Shown one piece after another: positions 1 to 7,462 of a stretch of DNA of 64,000 bases. The position numbers were made by a program, and so were the translations under genes. Location: positions 1 to 64,000 of the forward strand of contig JAGOQM010000008.1 in NCBI GenBank assembly GCA_017991555.1, in the 5' to 3' direction. This DNA is from Neisseriaceae bacterium (GTDB taxonomy: Bacteria > Pseudomonadota > Gammaproteobacteria > Burkholderiales > Neisseriaceae). The notes beneath the pieces were generated by a model that did no database searches, had not been told where the DNA came from, and worked only from the letters and a program-made list of their open reading frames with translations. Positions within the stretch are counted from its first letter, which is position 1. Each line of letters begins with the position of its first letter.

Positions 1-114
1 GAGTGCTCCCCCTCCTATAAAAGCGTGGTCGGGCGCCACAAGCTTTTTGCCTGCTTCATCTGGCTCAATAGAACCTACTTCGGCGGCTCTACGGGACGGT
101 ACTTCACCTAAAGG
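1..114 (-). repeat. Intergenic inverted-repeat element, copy 1 (cut by window start)
   Basis: Read on the minus strand from about 114 downward, this starts with the terminal motif TTAGGTGAAGTACCG, followed by a GCCGCCGA block. A roughly 75-base interior then runs from GGTTCTAT to GAGCACTC. That interior matches the interior of the copy at 54951-55130 base for base in length, with scattered substitutions. The other terminus lies outside the window. No coding function is proposed. Confidence 0.8.
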
Positions 115-159
115 AGACGCCGTCAGATAATCGGCACCAGTGAAATACGTTTTACAAAA

Positions 160-183
160 CACACAAAACCATGGCTTTGTGTG
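160..183. repeat. Short hairpin at the element boundary
   Basis: CACACAAAA and CTTTGTGTG flank a CCATGG loop, giving a 9-base-pair arm with one mismatch at the loop. Related CCATG-centred motifs (AAAGCCATGGCTTT near 435-448, and AAACCATGATTT at 55181-55192) lie beside the other element copies. They therefore probably mark the outer boundary of the repeat unit. Confidence 0.5.
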
Positions 184-412
184 TGATGAAGGTGAGTCTC
201 AATTTTTCCGATCTTCTGACCATGTATCCCTTAGGTGAAGTACCGCCCCCTTTTAGCCGCCGAGGCGGTTCGTGCGGGGACGGGGCTTTAAGGCAAAGTT
301 GTTTGAGTATTTGGCCGCAGGCTCAAATATGAGTTTTTGCCGCCGGCCACGTGCGGGCCAACTCGGCGGCTTTAGCAGGAAATCGGTACTTCACCTAGGG
401 GAAAGGGGGTGA
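184..412 (-). repeat. Intergenic inverted-repeat element, copy 2 (complete)
   Basis: The two ends carry TTAGGTGAAGTACCG (from 231) and its inverse CGGTACTTCACCTA (384-397). Each is followed inward by a GCCGCCGAG-type block at a different spacing. Ends and flanks match the copy at 54951-55130. The shared flank includes the stretch around TCAGAAGATCGG and CACCTTCATCACACAC in reverse orientation at about 184-222. The interior differs from that of copies 1 and 3. Conserved ends with exchangeable interior resemble a MITE-like or modular mobile repeat; that reading is inference. Confidence 0.75.
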
Positions 413-470
413 GCTTAAATAATCTGATATTCAAAAAGCCATGGCTTTGTGATGACCAACACGCCGTAGC

Positions 471-494
471 GTGGGTAAAGCGCAGCCTACCCAC
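471..494. repeat. Hairpin repeat with GCGCAGC loop
   Basis: GTGGGTA and TACCCAC form a 7-base-pair stem around the loop AAGCGCAGCC. A second hairpin with almost the same loop (GAGCGCAGCG) and a related stem lies at 54783-54810. In both places the hairpin sits beside the TTAGGTGAAGTAC element, so the two probably belong to one composite repeat. Confidence 0.55.
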
Positions 495-553
495 GGCCTC
501 ACCTCATCAGCCCATTACCAATCAAACAAAAAGCAAACCAGAGTTTAAAACGC

Positions 554-590
554 CCCCTTACCTCATTCAGGTCAGGGGGTTTTATTTGTC
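554..590. terminator. Rho-independent terminator hairpin
   Basis: CCCCCTTACCT and AGGTCAGGGGG pair with one mismatch around a short loop. TTTTATTTG follows on the plus strand and GCGTTTTAAA on the minus strand. No well-supported gene ends here on either strand, so the transcript it stops is unknown. Confidence 0.6.
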
Positions 591-884
591 TACATGCCTC
601 GCTTTGCCCCCCAATCTTGTCAATCTGCTTACGCCCAATATAGCCATCTTTACGGCCATAATAACCAAAAGTACGCCGCTTATAACTTAAAGGCATGTAG
701 ATAAGCCTAAACAATCTTTTACAAACCAAGCGCTTATCCCTTAGAGTCAACCTCACCCATCTTTCTTCACACACCATAAAAATAAGGAAGCCCCATGCGC
801 CCCCAACCCCACACGCCTTGCTGTTGCCACTAAACCCAATCAACGCCTATTTTTTGATCATCGTTTAGTGATAAAGGAACCATC

Positions 885-1886
885 ATGAGTTTGACCACCC
901 TCCCCCTATTGGATTTTAGTCAGTTTCGCGCCGGCGGCGAGGCCCGCCAACGGTTTTTAACTGAGCTACGTCGTGCCGCCCACGAAGTGGGTTTTTTCTA
1001 CCTCAGCGGCCACGGCATCGCCGCCTCACTGGCACAGCAGGTGCACGACGTCACCCAAGCCTTTTTCGACCTACCGCTGGCCGAACGCTTGGCCGTACGC
1101 ATGGTGCATTCGCCTCATTTTCGCGGCTACACCAACCTCGAAGGCGAGCTCACCCGAGGCAAACCAGACAGTCGCGAGCAGTTCGACTTTATGTCGGAAG
1201 ACACCGCCATCACCGCCGTGTCGAGCGAAACCCCATGGCTACAGCTGCAAGGCCCAAACCAATGGCCTAGCCCGTTGCCCAGCATGAAACCCATCTTACT
1301 GGACTGGCAGCAGCAGCAAACCGAGCTGTCACTTGAGCTATTAAAAGCCTTTGCGCTGGCCCTAGCCCAGCCTGAGGACGTCTTCCAAGACACGGTACAG
1401 CCCCAACCTTTTGTGCATTCGAAAATCATTCATTACCCGGGCATGGCCCATAGCCAACAGGGCGTTGGCGCACACAAAGATTCTGGCTATTTGACCTTTG
1501 TGCAACAATACGAACAGGCCGGCCTGGAAGTCTTAATCGAAGACCAGTGGGTTTTGGCCGAACCCATACCCAACACCTTTGTGGTCAACATCGGCGAATT
1601 GCTGGAGCTGGCCTCGAACGGTTATTTAAAAGCCACTATGCACCGCGTGGTGAGCCCTAAGCCGGGGCAAAACCGCTTTTCTTCGGCCTACTTCATGAGC
1701 GCACGCCTAGACGCCACCGTGCCCTTACTGTCTTTGCCCCAGCATTTGGCCGAGGCCGCCACTGGCCCCAGCAGCGACCCGCTCAACCCCCTCTTCTACC
1801 AGGTGGGCCAAAACACCCTCAAGGGCCGCCTGCGTTCGCACCCAGACGTCGCCCAAAAGCATTATGCACACGCGCTGTCTCTGTGA
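885..1886 (+). CDS. 2-oxoglutarate/Fe(II)-dependent oxygenase, isopenicillin-N-synthase-like family
   Basis: A cytosolic non-heme iron oxygenase of the IPNS-like superfamily, 333 residues, normal length for the family. The N-terminal DIOX_N-type part contains VGFFYLSGHGI (about residues 35-45). The C-terminal jelly-roll carries the iron ligands H197-x-D199 (in GAHKDSGYLT) and H253 (in TMHRVVSP). The 2-oxoglutarate-binding R264-x-S266 lies in NRFSSAYF. An AAAGGA ribosome site lies 6 bases before the ATG. The next gene, a PLP enzyme of Cys/Met metabolism, follows 61 bases later on the same strand, so the two may be co-transcribed. The substrate cannot be read from sequence, and antibiotic synthesis is not implied. 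Confidence 0.85.
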   Translation: MSLTTLPLLDFSQFRAGGEARQRFLTELRRAAHEVGFFYLSGHGIAASLAQQVHDVTQAFFDLPLAERLAVRMVHSPHFRGYTNLEGELTRGKPDSREQFDFMSEDTAITAVSSETPWLQLQGPNQWPSPLPSMKPILLDWQQQQTELSLELLKAFALALAQPEDVFQDTVQPQPFVHSKIIHYPGMAHSQQGVGAHKDSGYLTFVQQYEQAGLEVLIEDQWVLAEPIPNTFVVNIGELLELASNGYLKATMHRVVSPKPGQNRFSSAYFMSARLDATVPLLSLPQHLAEAATGPSSDPLNPLFYQVGQNTLKGRLRSHPDVAQKHYAHALSL

Positions 1887-1947
1887 TAGATTCATATCAG
1901 ACATAAAACCAATCACCTAGATATAAAACCATAAGAAAGCGGTCCCA

Positions 1948-3105
1948 ATGAAATTCAAAACCATGGTCATCCACGCTGGGCGCGTGGTTGATGAAGTCAA
2001 CACGCCCCTCAACACCCCTTTGTATTTGAGCAGCACCTTTAGCTACCCTAGCACCGAAGCCGGCAAAGCGCGTTTTTCGGGCCAAGCACCCGGCTACTTT
2101 TACAGCCGCATGGGCAACCCGACCGTCACCGACCTAGAGGTCAAGCTGGCGACGCTAGAAGGCGCAGACAGCGCCATGGCCGTTTCCAGCGGCATGGCCG
2201 CCACCAGCAGCACCCTTTATGCCTTAACAAATCAGGGCGATGAAGTGGCCTTTGTGGCCCCCCTGTATGGCGGCACCGACGCTTTTTTACAGCAAACCTT
2301 AACCCGCGCGGGCATTACCCTCACCAGCTACGACAGCGATGACGACCTATTGGCCAACATTAAGCCCAACACCAAGGTGATCCTGTTTGAACCGCTCACC
2401 AACCCCACCCTCAAAGTGGTCGACACCCGAAAAATCGTGGCGGCGGCGAAAAAGGTCGGCGCCATCACCGTCTGTGACAACACCTTTTACACTCCCTACC
2501 TGTTCCGCCCCTTATCTTTAGGCGTAGACGTCGTGGTCCACAGCGCGACTAAATACCTGTGCGGCCATGGCGACGTGATCGCCGGCGTGATTGCGGGTAA
2601 CAACAGCCTCATGCAAAAAATCCGCACCGTGGCCGCTAAGCACATTGGCTCCACCATTAGCCCCAGCGATGCTTATTTATTGCTGCGCGGCCTCAAAACG
2701 CTCCCGCTACGAATGGACGCCCACCTAGCCGGCGCGGCCAAAGTGGCCGCCTTCCTCAACCAGCTGCCCGACATTAAAAAAGTCTATTTCCCGGGCTTAA
2801 GCACCCACCCTGGCCATCAAGTCGTCACCGACACCGTTGGCCACTACGGCGCCATGATTAGCTTTGAAGTAGAAGGCGGCTTTAATGCCGTGGCAAAGCG
2901 CCTCGACCGACTCAAATTATTTACCCAAGCGGTCAGCTTAGGTGACTTAGAGAGCCTGGTTTGCCATCCCGCCAGCACCACCCACGCCATCATGAGCGAG
3001 GCCGATCGACTGGCCTCTGGGGTCAGCGACGGTTTGATTCGAATCAGCATCGGTGTAGAAGACCCTGATGATTTAATCGACGACTTAAAGCAGGCCTTTG
3101 CTTAA
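1948..3105 (+). CDS. PLP-dependent Cys/Met metabolism enzyme (cystathionine gamma-synthase / gamma-lyase family)
   Basis: A fold-type I PLP enzyme of the trans-sulfuration family, 385 residues. The Schiff-base lysine is K202 in HSATKYLCGHGD. The phosphate-binding SRMGNPT and the SSGMAA loop are present. At the position where methionine gamma-lyases have a reactive cysteine in Y-G-C-T, this protein has Y107-G-G109-T. A dedicated methionine gamma-lyase is therefore less likely, and cystathionine gamma-synthase/lyase or O-acyl-homoserine sulfhydrylase is more so. This is family-level reasoning; the exact reaction is open. A perfect 19-base-pair palindrome follows the stop. Confidence 0.85.
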   Translation: MKFKTMVIHAGRVVDEVNTPLNTPLYLSSTFSYPSTEAGKARFSGQAPGYFYSRMGNPTVTDLEVKLATLEGADSAMAVSSGMAATSSTLYALTNQGDEVAFVAPLYGGTDAFLQQTLTRAGITLTSYDSDDDLLANIKPNTKVILFEPLTNPTLKVVDTRKIVAAAKKVGAITVCDNTFYTPYLFRPLSLGVDVVVHSATKYLCGHGDVIAGVIAGNNSLMQKIRTVAAKHIGSTISPSDAYLLLRGLKTLPLRMDAHLAGAAKVAAFLNQLPDIKKVYFPGLSTHPGHQVVTDTVGHYGAMISFEVEGGFNAVAKRLDRLKLFTQAVSLGDLESLVCHPASTTHAIMSEADRLASGVSDGLIRISIGVEDPDDLIDDLKQAFA

Positions 3106-3117
3106 AATCCTGCGCCC

Positions 3118-3158
3118 AGACAATACAACCGCTAGGCAACCTAGCGGTTGTATTGTCT
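3118..3158 (+). terminator. Perfect 19-bp inverted repeat after the PLP-enzyme gene
   Basis: AGACAATACAACCGCTAGG and its exact complement are separated by three bases. The hairpin is very stable, but only TACTGACCCC follows, with no U-run. It may act as a transcription end, an mRNA-stabilising structure or a binding site for the gene downstream. Confidence 0.5.
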
Positions 3159-3218
3159 ACTGACCCCCCAAAGATTAGTCAAATTGATTAATTAGGGTTA
3201 TGATTCATCTTTTAATCA

Positions 3219-3662
3219 ATGAAAATCCATCGTATGAGTTCCTGGTTAGTCTATGCCCTTTTGTCCGCCTTCACCGCCTCATTGGTGGCCATTTTTGGTA
3301 AGGTTGGCCTACAAAACCTCGACGCCAATACCGCCACGGCCGTGCGCTCGGTGATCATGGCGCTGTTTTTGGTGGGCGTGGTCATCGCCCAAGGCAAGTT
3401 CAACATGGTTTCAGAAGTCTTGGCCGACAAAAAGGCGCTGGCGTTTATCGTCATGAGCGGCATTGCGGGCGCGCTGTCGTGGCTGTTTTATTTTATGGCG
3501 CTCAAGAACGGCCAAGTCGCCCAGGTGGCCCCCATCGACAAGCTCAGCGTGGTTTTTTCCGTCATCCTCGCCTTCATTCTGTTTGGTGAAACCCTCAGCC
3601 TGGTTGCCGGCGTGGGCGTGGGCATGATTGCCATCGGCGCACTGTTGGTGGCCTTAGGCTAA
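3219..3662 (+). CDS. Half-size EamA/DMT-family membrane protein
   Basis: A 147-residue inner-membrane protein with about five hydrophobic segments. It equals one EamA repeat of the drug/metabolite transporter superfamily. Ordinary members have two repeats in about 300 residues; single-repeat members act as pairs or dimers. The typical PIDKLSVVFSVILAFILFGE segment near the C-terminus supports the family. The start is uncertain: the second Met (3234, MSSWLVYALL) is equally possible, and no clear ribosome site precedes either. The substrate is unknown. Confidence 0.75.
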   Translation: MKIHRMSSWLVYALLSAFTASLVAIFGKVGLQNLDANTATAVRSVIMALFLVGVVIAQGKFNMVSEVLADKKALAFIVMSGIAGALSWLFYFMALKNGQVAQVAPIDKLSVVFSVILAFILFGETLSLVAGVGVGMIAIGALLVALG

Positions 3663-3679
3663 AACCAGCGCCACCCATA

Positions 3680-3708
3680 AAAAACGACGCCTAAGCGTCG
3701 TTTTTTTG
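3680..3708. terminator. Bidirectional terminator
   Basis: ACGACGC and GCGTCGT pair around CTAA. A T-run follows on the plus strand and an A-run precedes it, so it can serve both the EamA gene and the converging atoE-like gene. Confidence 0.8.
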
Positions 3709-3712
3709 ATGC

Positions 3713-5029
3713 CTACCAGAAGGCCAGCAACAGCAAGGTCACCCCAATGATCGTTCCTGACACCAACAGCCAAACCATGCAATAGCCCATGATGTCGCGC
3801 GCCGACAGCCCCGCTACACCCAGTAGCGGCAGGGCCCAAAACGGCTGTATTTGATTGGTCCAGCCATCGCCCCAAGCGAAAGCCATAATCGTGTGGCTGA
3901 CGTCTGCCCCCAACGCCAAAGCGGCCTCCATCATGATCGGGCCCTGCACCACCCACTGCCCCCCTCCGGAGGGCACAAACATATTCACCAATCCTGCGGC
4001 CAAAAACGTCAATATCGGAAAAGTTTCTGGCGTAGCGATGGCAATGAACCCCTGCGCCACCGCCTGCACCATGCCAGAATCCCCCATCATGCCCGCCACC
4101 CCCGCATACAGCGGAAACTGTAACAGAATCCCACGCGTGGCCACCACCGCATCTTTAACCGCCGCCAATAAAGCCGCCGAATGCGGGTGTAACAGCAAGG
4201 CCAAAGCAAGGAAGATAATAATGACCACATTAAGGTTCAGCCCCAAGCCAGAGCTGGCAAAGTAATGGCCTAAATACAAGATCGGCATCACCGCCAGCAA
4301 CAGGCTGACCCAACGCGCATGCTCTAACCGTTCCGCCACCGTCATCTGCGCCCGTGTTCTGACTGGCTCTGGCTGGCGCTCGACCGGGGCCACAAAACCC
4401 ACGGCCCCCGATGGCGGTGGCGCCAGCGAACCAAACAGCAACACCAGCGCCACTAAGATCAACAACGTCAGGCCGATATTCCATGAGGCATAGAGGGTTT
4501 GCGAAACCGGCACGATGCCAATGAGCGACTCCATAAAATGCCCCGGCGTGGCCACCACCAACGGAATCGACGTAGAAGGCCCGCGCACCACTTCGGCGGC
4601 GTAGGCCGCCGCCACCACCAAAGGAAAATGTAGGCCGGCCACCTTACGGCCCATTTCCTTGGCCAGAATGGCCCCCACCACTAAGCCAAAGCCCCAGTTT
4701 AAATAACATGCCACGAAGGAAATAAAGGCGGTTAACATCAAGGCTTGGCGTGGGGTTTTCGGCACATCCGTGACCCGATCTAACAGCCTTTGTACCAGGG
4801 GCGTCAACGCCAACACATAACCTGTAATCAACACCAGCGCCATCTGCATGCCAAAGTTAAACAAAGACGAAAAGCCTTTGCCCCAGGCAGCCGCCATGGC
4901 CAATGGCGTTTGGCCCGCCCAAGTGATGCCCAACACCATAATGAGGGCTGTCAAAAAAATCGCCAACACAAAGGCATCGGGCAAATAGCGCTGCATCAGC
5001 CGAACCATCAAATGGGTTAAAGCATTCAT
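3713..5029 (-). CDS. atoE: Short-chain fatty acid transporter, AtoE family
   Basis: A 438-residue polytopic inner-membrane protein with about 11-12 hydrophobic segments, of the AtoE family (short-chain fatty acid:proton symport). Family signatures include NWGFGLVVGAILAKE near residue 115, AEVVRGPSTSIPLVVATPGH, and MFVPSGGGQWVVQGPI near residue 335. It is not in an ato operon here. Its upstream neighbour on the same strand is a broken Rieske oxygenase. Butyrate or acetoacetate uptake could feed the thiolase/PhaC branch further along, but that link is inference. Confidence 0.85.
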   Translation of the reverse strand: MNALTHLMVRLMQRYLPDAFVLAIFLTALIMVLGITWAGQTPLAMAAAWGKGFSSLFNFGMQMALVLITGYVLALTPLVQRLLDRVTDVPKTPRQALMLTAFISFVACYLNWGFGLVVGAILAKEMGRKVAGLHFPLVVAAAYAAEVVRGPSTSIPLVVATPGHFMESLIGIVPVSQTLYASWNIGLTLLILVALVLLFGSLAPPPSGAVGFVAPVERQPEPVRTRAQMTVAERLEHARWVSLLLAVMPILYLGHYFASSGLGLNLNVVIIIFLALALLLHPHSAALLAAVKDAVVATRGILLQFPLYAGVAGMMGDSGMVQAVAQGFIAIATPETFPILTFLAAGLVNMFVPSGGGQWVVQGPIMMEAALALGADVSHTIMAFAWGDGWTNQIQPFWALPLLGVAGLSARDIMGYCMVWLLVSGTIIGVTLLLLAFW

Positions 5030-5074
5030 CTCGCGTTTCCTCGCAATACGGCTTTTGTTCTAGAAGCCCCACAC

Positions 5075-5744
5075 TCAAGCAGGTTCTGCTCGCAAGCCGG
5101 CATAAGGTGCCGCCATCTGAGCATGTAAATAGGCATAAAAATGAGCCATACCGGCCTCTAGCGGCGGCTGATAAAGCCCACCGCTGTTCATGACGGCGAT
5201 ACAAGGCCGCTCGACCAGCCTGCATCCGCGCACCAATCAAGTCGTCTTCGGCGGCGGTTACTCAGTACGCCGCCATGCTCTGTGCGCGCCACTGCTCGCC
5301 GTCTGGATGATCTTGCAACGCTTTTAGTAAGCCTGCCCATTCAAAACGCGGATAGTGGCGTAAATCCAACCGTGGCTGGAGTGTGAATCTAGGGGCCAAC
5401 AGCAGCAGCCCGTCTTGATGATAGGTCTAGCAGTGCAGCGGGCAGGTAAAGGTACGGGCATGACCGCGCCCTTCTAAAATTGTCGCCTGCCGATGGCGAC
5501 ACACATTAGACAACAGCCGCAGACCCGTCTGGGTGTGCACCAACACCAAACCATCACCATGCTGCGCCAACACCTGATAGTCATACAGCTGGGGCACCAT
5601 TTGGGCATGACCAGCAGACTGTGGCGCTTGATTAAACAAGCGCAGCTGTTCCTGCGCTAAAATCGTGGCGTCAAAATAAGCCTCGATCGGCACCCGCTTC
5701 AGCGCCGCAACCGGCTTGGGTCGTTTCAGTGATGGCATCCGCAT
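5075..5744 (-). pseudogene. Decayed Rieske-type ring-hydroxylating oxygenase, alpha subunit
   Basis: The 5' part (5744 down to 5427) encodes the N-terminal domain of a Rieske non-heme iron oxygenase. It has the first cluster motif CRHR and the second motif CPLHC, which is at once followed by TAG where the family has Trp (TGG to TAG). Beyond it the same frame continues as TYHQDGLLLLAPRF and onward to about 5265, then meets another stop. A different frame then gives IAVMNSGGLYQPPLEAGMAH, typical of the C-terminus, ending with TGA at 5075-5077. About 670 bases remain where an intact gene would need roughly 1.1 kb. So there is a nonsense codon, a frame change and an internal deletion. Confidence 0.85.
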
Positions 5745-5942
5745 GCCCCTTTCACCCCAGCCTTAAAATTAAAAAAAGGGCATGCCAAACTATCCCATTA
5801 ACATAATGACAAAGCAATCATTATTCCGTCATCAGGCTGATTGACATCATTTCATCGGCACCCACACCACACCTTAGCCACGCTCAACGCCCACAAAAAA
5901 GCGAGCCACATTGGGCTCGCTTAGGCACGTACTTGGTCGTTG
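5745..5942. other. Intergenic region, pseudogene upstream and tldD end
   Basis: AT-rich sequence upstream of the Rieske pseudogene, then the tldD terminator. I see no gene here. Confidence 0.5.
5895..5921 (-). terminator. tldD terminator
   Basis: On the minus strand GCGAGCC and GGCTCGC pair around a short loop and are followed by TTTTTTGTGG, a classical rho-independent end just past the tldD stop. Confidence 0.8.
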
Positions 5943-7388
5943 CTAACCGAGGTCGCTACCGCCAATAGTCAGGCCGGCGTCAATGCGCATGGTTGGCTGA
6001 CCCACGCCCACAGGCACGCTTTGGCCTTCTTTACCACACACGCCCACGCCGCTGTCGAGCGCCATGTCGTTGCCAATCATGCTCACATGGTTCATCACTT
6101 CAGGGCCGTTGCCCACGATGGTGGCGCCCTTAACCGGATGGGTTAAACGCCCATTTTCAATACGCCAAGCCTCTGAGGCACTGAACACAAACTTGCCGCT
6201 GGTGATGTCCACCTGGCCGCCACCGAAGTTCACTGCATACAGCCCATTTTGCACCGACGCGATGATTTCGTCTGGCTCATACCCACCCGACTGCATGTAG
6301 GTGTTGGTCATGCGCGGCATCGGAATCGACGCGTAGCTTTCGCGCCGACCGTTACCGGTTACGGCCGTGCCCATTAGACGCGCATTCATTTCATCCTGCA
6401 TGTAACCCACCAGCACGCCATCTTCGATCAGCGTGGTGGCCTGAGTCAGGTTGCCTTCGTCATCCATATTCAAAGAACCACGGCGCTCGGCCAGGGTGCC
6501 ATCATCCACGATGGTCACGCCCTTGGCGGCCACCCGCTGGCCCATCTTGTCGCTGAACGCGCTGGTGCCCTTACGGTTAAAGTCACCCTCTAGGCCATGG
6601 CCAACCGCCTCATGCAGCAACACCCCCGGCCAACCGCTGCCCAGCACCACCGTCATTTCACCGGCGGGCGCGGGCTTGGCGTCTAAATTGGTCACGGCCT
6701 GGGTCACGGCATTGTGCACGTATTCGGCCAGCTTCTCGTCATTAAAATAAGCCAGATCAAAACGCCCACCACCACCGCTGCTGGCCTGTTCTTTACGGCC
6801 ATTCTGCGTCACGATGACCATCACCGACACCCTTACCAAAGGCCGTATGTCGGCATTTTGCTTGCCGTCTAAGCGCGCCAACAGGACGGTGTCGTACTCG
6901 CACGAAAGGCTGGCCATGACCTGCGTCACGCGCGGATCGGCCGCACGCGCCATTTGGTCAATGCGGGTCAGCAACGCCACTTTTTCGGCCGCAGCCAATG
7001 ACAAAATGGGGTTCTTCGGCGCATACAGTCGTCGACTGTCTTGCCGAACCGGCACCGCCACCGTTTGGGTTTGCCCGGCTTGCGCAATGGCGCGCACGGC
7101 CAAAGCGGCTTGTTGCAGGCTGTCTTCATTAATCGCGTCGGCGTAAGCAAACGCGGTTTTATCGCCACTGACGGCACGCACGCCCACGCCTTGATCAATA
7201 TTAAAGCTACCGGCCTTAACGATGCCTTCTTCCAACTGCCAGCTTTCATTAATCGTGTGTTGAAAATAAAGGTCGGCATAATCGACCTGATGCGCGCCAA
7301 TCAGTGCCAGCGCCGCATCCAGATGGGCCGATGAAAGTTGATTGTGAGCCAATAGTTGCGTCGATGCCAAATCAAATGAAGACGACAT
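5943..7388 (-). CDS. tldD: Metalloprotease TldD
   Basis: Subunit of the TldD/TldE (PmbA) zinc metalloprotease, a cytosolic enzyme that trims unfolded peptides, modified-peptide precursors and the CcdA antitoxin in E. coli. Length 481 residues is normal. The zinc motif HExxxH is present as HEAVGH (H259, E260, H264). The conserved C-terminal GRRESYASIPMPRMTNTY and the C-rich GVCGKEGQSVPVG segment are intact. AAAGG lies 9 bases before the ATG. It follows the nitrilase-family gene by 74 bases on the same strand, a common betaproteobacterial pairing. TldE is not in the window. Confidence 0.95.
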   Translation of the reverse strand: MSSSFDLASTQLLAHNQLSSAHLDAALALIGAHQVDYADLYFQHTINESWQLEEGIVKAGSFNIDQGVGVRAVSGDKTAFAYADAINEDSLQQAALAVRAIAQAGQTQTVAVPVRQDSRRLYAPKNPILSLAAAEKVALLTRIDQMARAADPRVTQVMASLSCEYDTVLLARLDGKQNADIRPLVRVSVMVIVTQNGRKEQASSGGGGRFDLAYFNDEKLAEYVHNAVTQAVTNLDAKPAPAGEMTVVLGSGWPGVLLHEAVGHGLEGDFNRKGTSAFSDKMGQRVAAKGVTIVDDGTLAERRGSLNMDDEGNLTQATTLIEDGVLVGYMQDEMNARLMGTAVTGNGRRESYASIPMPRMTNTYMQSGGYEPDEIIASVQNGLYAVNFGGGQVDITSGKFVFSASEAWRIENGRLTHPVKGATIVGNGPEVMNHVSMIGNDMALDSGVGVCGKEGQSVPVGVGQPTMRIDAGLTIGGSDLG

Positions 7389-7462
7389 GAAAAGCCTTTT
7401 AAATATTAAAAACGTAAGCCCTAATCATAAAGCCCCACACTGATAAAAGCCACTCCTTTGCA

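Larger units (their letters stand above)
413..884. other. Gene-poor stretch with a terminator and no convincing gene
   Basis: This stretch holds the GCGCAGC hairpin, a strong hairpin terminator near 554-582, and AT-rich sequence leading to the oxygenase gene. A minus-strand open frame (499-843) encodes a basic C-terminal part with RRTFGYYGRKDGYIGRKQ. It reads through the terminator, has no good ribosome binding site, and I do not recognise it. It may be a gene remnant. Confidence 0.5.

Noticed and set aside
499..843. Minus-strand 114-codon frame near the window start
   Set aside because: It crosses a strong terminator, lacks a ribosome site and matches no family I know. It was left as a possible remnant in the intergenic entry.
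885..3105. The IPNS-like oxygenase and PLP enzyme as an antibiotic biosynthesis cluster
   Set aside because: No nonribosomal synthetase, transporter or other tailoring gene lies nearby, and IPNS-like oxygenases are common in ordinary metabolism.
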